Source: Methylococcaceae bacterium
GTDB taxonomy: Bacteria; Pseudomonadota; Gammaproteobacteria; Methylococcales; Methylomonadaceae
Direction of reading: 5' to 3'
Assembly (NCBI GenBank): GCA_013138855.1
Contig: WTBX01000335.1
Span: forward strand, 1-5,583
Length of the DNA stretch: 5,583 nucleotides
The notes under the pieces are model-generated. The model saw only the letters and a list, made by a program, of their open reading frames with translations. It was not told the origin of the DNA and ran no database searches. A program made the translations under genes and the position numbers. Shown here one piece after another: positions 1 through 5,172 of this stretch (position 1 is the stretch's first letter; each line of letters opens with the position of its first letter).

Positions 1-86
1 GGCGAGCAAAAGCTCCTCTTTGCATACCCACCATAAACTGATTGGCATAAAAAAGTAACTGCCTATAAGTCTTCTAACATTTCTAT
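1..86. other. Intergenic stretch with no supported feature
   Basis: Plus-strand frames all close by position 57. On the minus strand a 16-codon open stretch from an ATG at 48 runs off the window edge without a Shine-Dalgarno. With the two palindromic elements and the 58 bp from 379 to 436, this makes up the 436-bp gene-free left end. In 379-436 only AT-rich sequence is seen, with TATAAA-like strings (387-392 and 413-418) lacking a matching -35. Confidence 0.5.
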
Positions 87-180
87 AAACCGTTAAAACG
101 GTTGAGTTTTTGCTTTTTACATAGCCCACGGCTTAAGCCGTGGGCTATGTAAATCAATGAAATAACCGTTTCAACGGTTT
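87..180. repeat. Palindromic REP-like element with flanking inverted repeats
   Basis: A 38-bp perfect palindrome at 116-153 (19-bp arms, centre between 134 and 135, core cccacggcttaagccgtggg) lies between two copies of a 17-bp inverted repeat. The left copy is 87-103 and the right copy, 164-180, matches its reverse complement with one mismatch. Each 17-bp copy is itself a small palindrome, aaccgtt-NN-aacggtt. The whole can fold as three hairpins, or as one long structure if the outer copies pair. GC-rich hairpins of this style occur as REP sequences and at ends of IS200/IS605-type elements, but no transposase is present, so the family is inference. No T-run follows the hairpin on either strand, so it is not a clear terminator. 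A possible flanking duplication (tcta, 82-85 and 181-184) is weak. Confidence 0.7.
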
Positions 181-216
181 TCTAGCTTTTTTAACCAATA
201 ACAAAATATTAGGATA

Positions 217-224
217 CTTTTAAC
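217..224. repeat. Left target-site duplication of the MITE
   Basis: The sequence cttttaac directly abuts the left terminal inverted repeat of the 225-370 element and is identical to 371-378 on the other side. An exact 8-bp direct repeat touching both ends is best explained as duplication of the insertion site. Confidence 0.78.
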
Positions 225-255
225 GTATCTACTTTAAATTTCAGGGTATTGGAAA

Positions 256-272
256 CGCGACTTCTAGTCGCG
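256..272. repeat. Left internal hairpin of the MITE
   Basis: The stem cgcgact pairs with agtcgcg across a 3-nt loop (tct). It is the inverted copy of 313-329. The GC-rich stem contrasts sharply with the AT-rich surroundings, so it could fold independently in RNA or single-stranded DNA. Confidence 0.75.
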
Positions 273-312
273 CACGAAGCATACTTACTCAAACTATAGA
301 AAGAACACACGG

Positions 313-329
313 CGCGACTAGAAGTCGCG
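313..329. repeat. Right internal hairpin of the MITE
   Basis: This is the inverted copy of 256-272, with stem cgcgact / agtcgcg and loop aga. The two copies can also pair with each other over 19 bp, folding the element into one long hairpin with the terminal repeats at its base. Confidence 0.75.
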
Positions 330-370
330 TCTCCGTTATTATGCTTTTCCCTATTTTTTAAAGTAGATAC

Positions 371-378
371 CTTTTAAC
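371..378. repeat. Right target-site duplication of the MITE
   Basis: The sequence cttttaac directly abuts the right terminal inverted repeat and matches 217-224 exactly. Together the two copies define the element borders as 225 and 370. Confidence 0.78.
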
Positions 379-436
379 TATCTATTTATAAAACAACAAT
401 AAGACTAGCGGCTATAAACTGAAACGTTACCATTAA

Positions 437-823
437 ATGCACAAATTCTTAACACTCTTTATATTCGTTCTATTTTTAATCGGCTGCGGCACAACAGGAG
501 AAACGCATATCCAACAAAATGAATTACTCACGCAAATAAAAACCGCGCAAGCTCCCGTGATTGTCGATGTTCGTTCAGAAAGTGAATATAAGACTGGGCA
601 TATTCAAGGGGCGATACATATCCCTTTTTGGCAGGCGTTTTCTACAGATAAACTAGAGAAATATCATCATACAGAAATAATTGTACTGTATTGTCAACAT
701 GGCCCCAGAGCGGGAATCGCTAAATTAGCGTTGAGTATGGCGGGGTTTGAAAATATTCGTTATCTAAAAGGACATATGAGCGGCTGGATACAGTCCAAAC
801 TTCCCATAACAATTAACAATTAA
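437..823 (+). CDS. Rhodanese-domain lipoprotein
   Basis: A 128-residue protein with an N-terminal lipoprotein signal: a hydrophobic stretch at residues 4-16 and lipobox L14-I-G-C17. Gly at +2 gives no inner-membrane retention signal, so an outer-membrane, periplasm-facing location is inferred. Residues about 26-124 form one rhodanese domain: VIVDVRSESEY (41-51), the GHIQGAIHIP motif (54-63), and the active-site loop C86-Q-H-G-P-R91 with the catalytic Cys, followed by YLKGHMSGW. Single-domain rhodaneses carry persulfide sulfur on this Cys; the acceptor here is unknown. A TAA immediately before the ATG (434-436) closes the frame, so the start cannot lie further upstream. No good Shine-Dalgarno or promoter is visible. 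The gene stands alone on the plus strand, with a MITE upstream and a terminator just after the stop. The fold assignment is secure; the physiological role is not. Confidence 0.92.
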   Translation: MHKFLTLFIFVLFLIGCGTTGETHIQQNELLTQIKTAQAPVIVDVRSESEYKTGHIQGAIHIPFWQAFSTDKLEKYHHTEIIVLYCQHGPRAGIAKLALSMAGFENIRYLKGHMSGWIQSKLPITINN

Positions 824-825
824 AA

Positions 826-853
826 CTATGCTCTGCATGATAGCAGAGCATAG
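826..853. terminator. Bidirectional intrinsic terminator
   Basis: A perfect 11-bp stem, ctatgctctgc / gcagagcatag, closes a 6-nt loop. It begins 2 nt after the rhodanese stop and lies 29 nt beyond the stop of the convergent gene at 883. On the minus strand the stem is followed at once by TTTTAATTGTT, a reasonable T-tract. On the plus strand the T-run (862-866) comes 8 nt after the stem, so termination there is probably weaker. Its place between two convergent genes fits shared use. Confidence 0.82.
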
Positions 854-882
854 ATACTATGTTTTTATGAACAACTTAAAAC

Positions 883-1311
883 TTAAGAAGCTTTAGGTCT
901 ACCAAATAATTTAGGCGATGCGGGCGGCTGCTTTTCTTGTAAACAATTATAAGCAGCATTATCAAATCGAATTCTTAACGATTGCGTATCTTTATCTTCC
1001 ATTAAAAACTTCTCAGTTTCAGCAGCCGTTAAATCCTTCATCATAAACTTTGCAATACACAGACACGTCTTTTCAAAGCGTATTTTATCAGTTGCTTTAT
1101 TCACCGAATTTTTAAGTTCACGCGCCACACAATCTTGTGCAAATTCATGCTCAAACTTATGTTTCTCTATATCCGTGACTTTCTCGTGCGGATGATCGAA
1201 TACACTGTCAGCTTCTTTAACAGAGCTTGGTTCATCATCAGAGCAGGCCGTTAAGCTTGCAGAAATGACAACGCTCACCAACATTGTTACTAGCAATTTT
1301 TTATTTATCAT
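883..1311 (-). CDS. Small four-cysteine lipoprotein of unknown function
   Basis: A 142-residue protein opening with a lipoprotein signal: Lys4-Lys5, a hydrophobic stretch at 6-20 and lipobox L20-T-A-C23. Ser at +2 suggests outer-membrane sorting. An acidic, probably flexible linker (about 24-45) leads to a soluble domain with cysteines C61, C83, C85 and C123. The C-x21-C-x-C-x37-C spacing, with helical segments between, suggests two structural disulfides in the periplasm, or possibly metal binding. I do not recognise a named family. The C-terminus is Pro/Lys-rich and probably disordered. No strong Shine-Dalgarno precedes the ATG. The gene follows the three-gene cluster on the same strand after a 61-bp gap with no clear terminator, so it may be its last member. 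It ends at the shared terminator. Confidence 0.82.
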   Translation of the reverse strand: MINKKLLVTMLVSVVISASLTACSDDEPSSVKEADSVFDHPHEKVTDIEKHKFEHEFAQDCVARELKNSVNKATDKIRFEKTCLCIAKFMMKDLTAAETEKFLMEDKDTQSLRIRFDNAAYNCLQEKQPPASPKLFGRPKAS

Positions 1312-1372
1312 AGTTTTTATTCAAGGTAATCAACAACAAAGCTTTAACCTTATCATTTTATTTTTTGTTATT

Positions 1373-1921
1373 CTACTTATCTTTATCGCTATTTTTAGCG
1401 GCCATATCTTCATTCCAAATAGGGTTATTTAAATCATCTTCGTGTAATTTTGACGCTTCCTCTGGATAAATATGCCAGAAAGATTTATCAATGGCAGCGT
1501 CTTGGTAATGCTCATCTTTACGGTTATGGGTGAAAGGACACCACCAATTTTCGATGACTTTAACTAGATACGCGTGCCATTCAAATAAAGCGACACTAAA
1601 AGGGCAATACCAAGTACAGTTAAAAATCCAATATAATTTTGATTGTGCCGCACTCAGTTTAAAGGTTGGATCCATAGCAACCTGTGATTTAAGTTCATAA
1701 CGATGTGTCGCTCTGTCGGGAATAAAATCCGACCATTTTTTTATATTTTTACCACCGCTTAAACGCAAATGAAAATAACAGGTATAAGCACTTAAAACGA
1801 CAAACGGTACCATTAATAAAGGTACATAAACTAAAGGGGTAGCGATAGCACGTATAAAAACAGACTGTTTTTTATGGTTTTTGCCAATTTCAACGCGAGA
1901 GCAAGATTCACAAGCTTTCAT
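1373..1921 (-). CDS. Unrecognised Cys/Trp-rich membrane protein
   Basis: A 182-residue protein I cannot assign to a family. It opens with a C4-x2-C7 pair, followed by a basic stretch and a confident membrane helix at about 24-49. The middle (55-95) is polar. Residues 96-130 are strongly aromatic, contain C102, C106 and C128 with two CPF tripeptides (106-108 and 128-130), and could hold a second membrane or re-entrant segment. The tail is acidic and His-rich, with HNRKDEHY at 132-139. The paired cysteines and histidines suggest metal or redox chemistry, but this is inference. A good Shine-Dalgarno, GAGG 5 nt before the ATG, supports the start. The gene lies 24 bp downstream of a small metal-binding protein, probably in the same transcript, which strengthens the idea of a metal-related role. 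Confidence 0.85.
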   Translation of the reverse strand: MKACESCSRVEIGKNHKKQSVFIRAIATPLVYVPLLMVPFVVLSAYTCYFHLRLSGGKNIKKWSDFIPDRATHRYELKSQVAMDPTFKLSAAQSKLYWIFNCTWYCPFSVALFEWHAYLVKVIENWWCPFTHNRKDEHYQDAAIDKSFWHIYPEEASKLHEDDLNNPIWNEDMAAKNSDKDK

Positions 1922-1945
1922 AAAGACCTCATAGATTGTTGTGAG

Positions 1946-2143
1946 TTAGGATGGACGGGATGTATTTTTATTGAAAAGCTTGTAAATACTTAAGCAGCCT
2001 TCGCAACAAAAATGTTTTGTTTTGGCATTTTCCAGCAGGAAAAAGCCTTTTATCTCAACAGGCTGCTGACAAAGCGCACAGGCTTTTTTTTCAGCGTTTA
2101 CTTTTGTTGTTGAACGAGTAGATAACAGAGAGCTAAGAGCCAT
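1946..2143 (-). CDS. Stand-alone heavy-metal-binding domain protein (PF12156-like)
   Basis: A 65-residue protein with the pattern C22-x2-C25 ... F45-C46-C47-x2-C50 followed by SIYKL. This matches the small Cys-rich domain (PF12156-like, from memory) found N-terminal to copper-transporting P1B ATPases such as CcoI/FixI. In those pumps the domain binds the metal before transport. Here it has no ATPase attached: the frame stops 15 residues after the last Cys, with no sign of a frameshift into a downstream ATPase. A free-standing metal carrier or sensor is therefore the likely role. The first 18 residues are Ser/Thr-rich and not a clear signal peptide, so a cytoplasmic location is inferred. It sits 21 bp after the cNMP gene and 24 bp before the Cys-rich membrane protein, so the three are probably co-transcribed. 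No obvious Shine-Dalgarno is visible. Confidence 0.85.
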   Translation of the reverse strand: MALSSLLSTRSTTKVNAEKKACALCQQPVEIKGFFLLENAKTKHFCCEGCLSIYKLFNKNTSRPS

Positions 2144-2164
2144 AAGAAAATCGAAGTAAAATGA

Positions 2165-2734
2165 TTAATGGTTATGATCTTGTACACGTAAACGATGCGA
2201 AATAGTTCGCATTACTTCTTTTGCAAAAAAAGGAACTTCCTGTAGTAATTCATAAAAATGTTTTTCATTAATAGAAATAAGTTTGCAGTTTGTTAAACAC
2301 ACAGCAGAGGCAGTACGCGGTAAATCTTCTATAATCGCCATTTCGCCAAAAATTTCGCCTTCGTGAATAACCTCTAAAACTTGGTTATCAGTGGTAATTT
2401 TAACCTGACCTTTGATAAGGACATACATAATTTTTTGTACTTGCCCTTCATCAAAAATAATCGTCCCTTCTTTTAATTCTGTAATATGCTCATAATTTGT
2501 GAAAACATCAATGATGGTTTCGGTTCTTTTATAAAGATAGGATAAGCAGAAAAGGCTGAGTATATTGAATAATAAAATCGCAATCAGGGTGATTAATACC
2601 TTCCAAAATAAAATACTGGCTATTGGAAAAAACTCCCAAACCCCTGCGAGTGACCAAACTAAAAGCAAAATTAGGCAAGACGCATTTAAGAAGAACATGA
2701 TGCGATTTATAAATTGAATAATGGCTTTAAACAT
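2165..2734 (-). CDS. Membrane-anchored cyclic-nucleotide-binding protein
   Basis: A 189-residue protein, numbered from the ATG at 2734. Two hydrophobic helices (about 13-34 and 40-66) lead into a cyclic-nucleotide-binding domain at about 82-183. It contains YVLIKGQVKI and a complete phosphate-binding cassette, FGEMAIIEDLPRTASA (129-144), including the ribose-contacting Glu and phosphate-contacting Arg, so nucleotide binding is credible. There is no C-terminal helix-turn-helix, so it is not a CRP/FNR transcription factor. It more likely signals through its membrane helices or a partner. I chose this start because GAGGG lies 4 nt before it. The frame is open to a TTG at 2770 and an ATG at 2749, which would add 12 or 5 residues but lack a ribosome-binding site. 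It heads a three-gene cluster with two Cys-rich proteins. A His near the end (HNH) is unremarkable. Confidence 0.88.
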   Translation of the reverse strand: MFKAIIQFINRIMFFLNASCLILLLVWSLAGVWEFFPIASILFWKVLITLIAILLFNILSLFCLSYLYKRTETIIDVFTNYEHITELKEGTIIFDEGQVQKIMYVLIKGQVKITTDNQVLEVIHEGEIFGEMAIIEDLPRTASAVCLTNCKLISINEKHFYELLQEVPFFAKEVMRTISHRLRVQDHNH

Positions 2735-2743
2735 TTTACCCTC
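2735..2743 (-). promoter_or_regulatory. Shine-Dalgarno deciding the cNMP-protein start
   Basis: On the minus strand GAGGG (2743-2739) precedes the ATG at 2734 with a 4-nt spacer (TAAA). The alternative starts at 2749 (ATG) and 2770 (TTG) have no purine-rich site upstream, so this site favours the shorter form. Confidence 0.55.
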
Positions 2744-2855
2744 ACTCATACCAATCAAAGCTAACTGCAAAGGACTGCCAACTTAAGGCGGGACACTGTC
2801 AAAGAACATTTTTAAACCATGAAGCGACTAAAGATAAGACTTCAAGTCCTTGATG

Positions 2856-2861
2856 ATTATA
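2856..2861 (-). promoter_or_regulatory. Possible -10 box for the cNMP cluster
   Basis: A perfect TATAAT lies on the minus strand in the 156-bp gap between the DUF3426 gene and the longest reading of the cNMP gene. No recognisable -35 lies 16-18 bp upstream (AGGCAA at best), and TATAAT is easily met by chance in AT-rich DNA. Transcription from here would give a leader of about 115 nt. The gap does show that the cluster is probably transcribed separately from prmA. Confidence 0.25.
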
Positions 2862-2926
2862 TTTTAGAAAGGTGTTATTTGCCTCGTCTTAAGTTAATAG
2901 CCCTGCAAAGTGTAGCACAGAAAATA

Positions 2927-3547
2927 TTAAATTAATTCAAATGTATAACCCCCTACTTTTTGTTTAGGCACTGCAATTTTTAGGCTGATTTCAATCGCTT
3001 TTGAGGCGGGAATAAGTTTATTTGCTTCACTGTTTAAATAGTCTTTTGGCGTAAAAACTCGTTGAGCAAAATTTTCTCCACTAAAGGTTGATAAATTAAG
3101 TTGGATATGTGGATAGTGTTGTGCAAACTTTGCTTGGTTACTAATTACTGCTTTAAAAATATAATAATTTTCAGGACTAAGTTGAAACTCACCATACATC
3201 ACTTCAAAATCATTGAGGTTTCTATAGGCTGGCAATTCACAGCTCAACGATAAACAAATTTTTTGTAACCAGCCCCGTGCTTTAGGGTTTTGACTGAGAT
3301 TATCTTTTTCAAAAAAATAAATTTGTCCTGCTAATAAAAATAAACATAAAACTGCCCCTATTCCCCACAATATAAATTTAGGGTGACGTTTTTTTTTTCC
3401 GCCAATTTCTAAAAAATCATTCCCAAAACGCTTTAATCGTCCGAGCATTTCTTCGCAATGGGGGCAGAGTAACTCACTACGTTTCTGAGATAACGCATCC
3501 ACACTAATGCTGTAGGTTTTTTTACACTGCTCGCACTGTGTTAGCAT
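2927..3547 (-). CDS. DUF3426 zinc-ribbon membrane protein
   Basis: A 206-residue protein. Residues 1-36 form an MJ0042-type zinc ribbon with C5-x2-C8 and C28-x2-C31. A basic stretch (51-57, including KKKRH) precedes a single membrane helix at about 58-79. The rest is an extracytoplasmic DUF3426-like domain with the family's ICLSLSCELP segment (C98 and C103). The zinc ribbon should face the cytoplasm and the C-terminal domain the periplasm. No biochemical function is established for the family to my knowledge. Its ATG overlaps the prmA stop by 7 nt (ATGCTAA), so translational coupling to prmA is likely. This pairing recurs in gammaproteobacteria. No terminator is visible after the stop, so read-through toward the cNMP gene is possible. 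Confidence 0.92.
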   Translation of the reverse strand: MLTQCEQCKKTYSISVDALSQKRSELLCPHCEEMLGRLKRFGNDFLEIGGKKKRHPKFILWGIGAVLCLFLLAGQIYFFEKDNLSQNPKARGWLQKICLSLSCELPAYRNLNDFEVMYGEFQLSPENYYIFKAVISNQAKFAQHYPHIQLNLSTFSGENFAQRVFTPKDYLNSEANKLIPASKAIEISLKIAVPKQKVGGYTFELI

Positions 3548-4428
3548 GGCATTGTTTTTTCAGCATCTAAACGACACCAGTCTTGCTGACTAATCGGTGA
3601 ATTAAATAGAAAGTGTTCAGCATACGCGCTACTCACTGAGGCGGCTTGCTCATTTAAAATGCCCGATAAGACTAATTGCCCTTGTGTTTTTACCAAAGAG
3701 CCTATGTTTTGTTTCAACTCTATCAAGGGTTTCGCTAAAATATTGGCTAAAACAATGTCAGCTTCCAAAGGGCTAAAATCTTCGGGTAAATAGCTGCTTA
3801 TTTTATCTTGCACCTTATTTTTTTCGGCATTAGCTTGGGTTGCGATTAAGGCTTGCGGATCTATATCGACCGCATAAGCATGGCTCGCACCCAACAATAC
3901 CGCTGCAACCGCTAAAATACCTGAACCGCAACCATAATCAATGACGATTTTATCTTTTATATCATGACTGGCAAGCCACTCTAAACATAAGGCGGTGGTC
4001 GGATGTGTCCCTGTTCCAAACGCTAAACCCGGATCTAAAACCATACACACTGTTTCAGCTTCATGCTGCTCCTGACCTGTTGGACAGACCCAGAGCTTAT
4101 CGGCAAATTTCATCGGATGATAATGTTCCATCCACGCTCTTTCCCACGCTTGGTCTGCTAAGATTTCTTGCTGCCAATTTTCTAAGCGAGCCTTTTCAAA
4201 TTGTGAAAATACCGCATTTTTAATTAAATCAGGATTAGCCTCTAATTCATACAAGGCAATAACGATTGTATTTTGCCAGATTTTGGTTTCACCGATGGCA
4301 GGCTCATAGACAGGTTCGTCTTTTGCATCCATATAAGTTACAGAAACTGCACCTAGCTCACTGAAAAAATCAGCAATATCAGGGGCGGTGTTTTCGTCGG
4401 TGGTAATAGAAAGTTGATGCCAAGTCAT
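3541..4428 (-). CDS. prmA: Ribosomal protein L11 methyltransferase PrmA
   Basis: PrmA transfers methyl groups from S-adenosylmethionine to Lys side chains and the N-terminal amine of ribosomal protein L11 in the cytoplasm. The 295 residues match the usual length (E. coli 293). The N-terminal substrate-recognition domain covers about 1-90. It is followed by WERAWMEHYHPMKF (95-108), the PrmA signature LDPGLAFGTGTHPTT (131-145), the Rossmann glycine motif VIDYGCGSGILA (162-173), the acidic ribose-binding strand AVDIDP (186-191) and ADIVLANILAKPL (223-235). All key motifs are intact. The MTWHQL start is typical of the family, though no Shine-Dalgarno is seen. The stop lies inside the start of the DUF3426 gene. 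In many relatives the gene upstream is accC; here it is a nuclease-like gene 78 bp away, suggesting a rearranged or invaded locus. Confidence 0.97.
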   Translation of the reverse strand: MTWHQLSITTDENTAPDIADFFSELGAVSVTYMDAKDEPVYEPAIGETKIWQNTIVIALYELEANPDLIKNAVFSQFEKARLENWQQEILADQAWERAWMEHYHPMKFADKLWVCPTGQEQHEAETVCMVLDPGLAFGTGTHPTTALCLEWLASHDIKDKIVIDYGCGSGILAVAAVLLGASHAYAVDIDPQALIATQANAEKNKVQDKISSYLPEDFSPLEADIVLANILAKPLIELKQNIGSLVKTQGQLVLSGILNEQAASVSSAYAEHFLFNSPISQQDWCRLDAEKTMPC

Positions 4429-4506
4429 AATTAAAAAAGATAAACTGTACTTACGTTTAGGGGGGAAGGGGATTCTTAGAGAAAAATAATTATTTGAAGA
4501 ATAAAA

Positions 4507-5172
4507 CTAAGCTGTCAGCCTTAAGTTGGAAACTGCTTTGTGAGTAAACTCAATAAGTTGATCTAAACTATTGCGGCTTATTTCAACCTTAGAGCCATGT
4601 GCTGCTTGGTTGCGAATATTTTGTAGTGAAATTAATGTATTTAATTCTTCCATAGACAGGACACCTATTGAATATAAATGTTTTATTATCCGCGAAAAAG
4701 GTAATCTTTCTATAGGAATAGATGATTCAAAAGCATAGCGACGTAATGCGGCTTCAACTAAACTCCAAATATAAATTAATGCCGCAGAATAGCCGATCGT
4801 GTCAATAATCGCAGACGTTTTTTCAGCTTGCGTATCAATTTCTATCCAGCTAGGGTAAGTATCTTCTGTCCCCGCTAAAACATCATCTTTAATATCGTCT
4901 AAAGTAATTAACACAAAACGCCAACTTTTATGTTCAGAAATTAATTCTGATACTGCTTGAAGATGCTCAACAGAAACTTTTTTTACACTATTTTTAATTT
5001 CGATAATTAAATTTAGGTTTTCTCTACTTGCAAGTATATCTGGACGGTAACCATTTAAATCAAAGGGAATTTTATCAGCATTAGGCTCTAAAGTGACCTC
5101 AAAGCCATTTGATTGATATTGCGCGGCTAAAGATTCTTGTTGTTGACGTTCTAATATTTTTTGAGTATTCAT
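4507..5172 (-). CDS. PD-(D/E)xK nuclease-like and HEPN-like fusion protein
   Basis: A 221-residue two-domain protein. The N-terminal part (about 8-112) looks like a restriction-endonuclease fold of the AHJR-like type: a helix with E13, then RPDILA (P44-D45) and LIIEIKN (E58-I-K60). D45-x12-E58-x-K60 fits the PD-(D/E)xK active site. Next comes a predominantly helical domain (about 120-218) with SLVEAALRR and I186-R-N-Q-A-A-H-G193. R187-x4-H192 is the HEPN-type RNase motif, although this spacing also occurs in non-catalytic HEPN-like domains. DNA cleavage by the first domain and RNA cleavage or dimerisation by the second are inferred. The start overlaps the RusA-family stop by 4 nt (ATGA), so the two are translationally coupled. 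I recall similar pairs in cyanobacteria but cannot check. It could be a defence or toxin-antitoxin-like component. Confidence 0.82.
   Translation of the reverse strand: MNTQKILERQQQESLAAQYQSNGFEVTLEPNADKIPFDLNGYRPDILASRENLNLIIEIKNSVKKVSVEHLQAVSELISEHKSWRFVLITLDDIKDDVLAGTEDTYPSWIEIDTQAEKTSAIIDTIGYSAALIYIWSLVEAALRRYAFESSIPIERLPFSRIIKHLYSIGVLSMEELNTLISLQNIRNQAAHGSKVEISRNSLDQLIEFTHKAVSNLRLTA

Larger units (their letters stand above)
225..370. mobile_element. 146-bp MITE (non-autonomous transposon)
   Basis: The element starts gtatctactttaaa (225-238) and ends with the exact reverse complement (357-370), giving 14-bp perfect terminal inverted repeats. They extend to 22 bp (225-246 and 349-370) with four mismatches. 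Immediately outside lie identical 8-bp direct repeats, cttttaac, at 217-224 and 371-378, the mark expected of a target duplication. Inside, a 19-bp sequence, acgcgacttctagtcgcgc (255-273), recurs inverted at 312-330, and each copy folds as a 7-bp stem with a 3-nt loop. There is no room for a transposase, so mobilisation in trans is inferred. Several transposase families make 8-bp duplications, so I do not assign a parent. The exact duplication suggests a fairly recent insertion. It ends 66 bp before the rhodanese gene start. Confidence 0.82.

Noticed and set aside
1..48. Minus-strand partial frame beginning MPISLWWVCKEE and running off the left edge
   Set aside because: It is only 16 codons, has no Shine-Dalgarno and matches no family I can name with confidence; the open frame may be chance or part of a repeat.
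116..153. The 38-bp palindrome as an intrinsic terminator
   Set aside because: No T-tract follows it on either strand; the T-run on the plus strand precedes it. Its framing by inverted repeats fits a repeat element better.
1..436. CRISPR array
   Set aside because: The repeats are palindromic and inverted, and there is no series of direct repeats with equal-length spacers.
2797..2802. Perfect TTGACA (-35-like) on the minus strand upstream of the cNMP gene
   Set aside because: No -10-like hexamer lies 16-18 bp downstream (the sequence there is GC-rich, around GGCAGT).
2770..2895. Short inverted repeats in the gap upstream of the cNMP gene (aaggact 2770-2776 / agtcctt 2845-2851; aacttaag 2780-2787 / cttaagtt 2888-2895)
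   Set aside because: The arms are 7-8 bp, far apart and interleaved rather than nested; expected by chance in AT-rich DNA.
4005..4223. Plus-strand open frame of 72 codons
   Set aside because: It lies wholly inside prmA on the opposite strand, over the conserved SAM-binding region, and its product resembles nothing.
4460..4471. G-run on the plus strand (ggggggaagggg) between the nuclease-HEPN gene and prmA
   Set aside because: Only two G-tracts are present, too few for a convincing quadruplex, and no known regulatory motif matches.
4472..4502. AT-rich inverted repeat (attctt / aagaat around the palindrome aaataattattt) after the nuclease-HEPN gene
   Set aside because: The stem is interrupted, weak and not followed by a T-run in the direction of transcription, so it is not a credible terminator.
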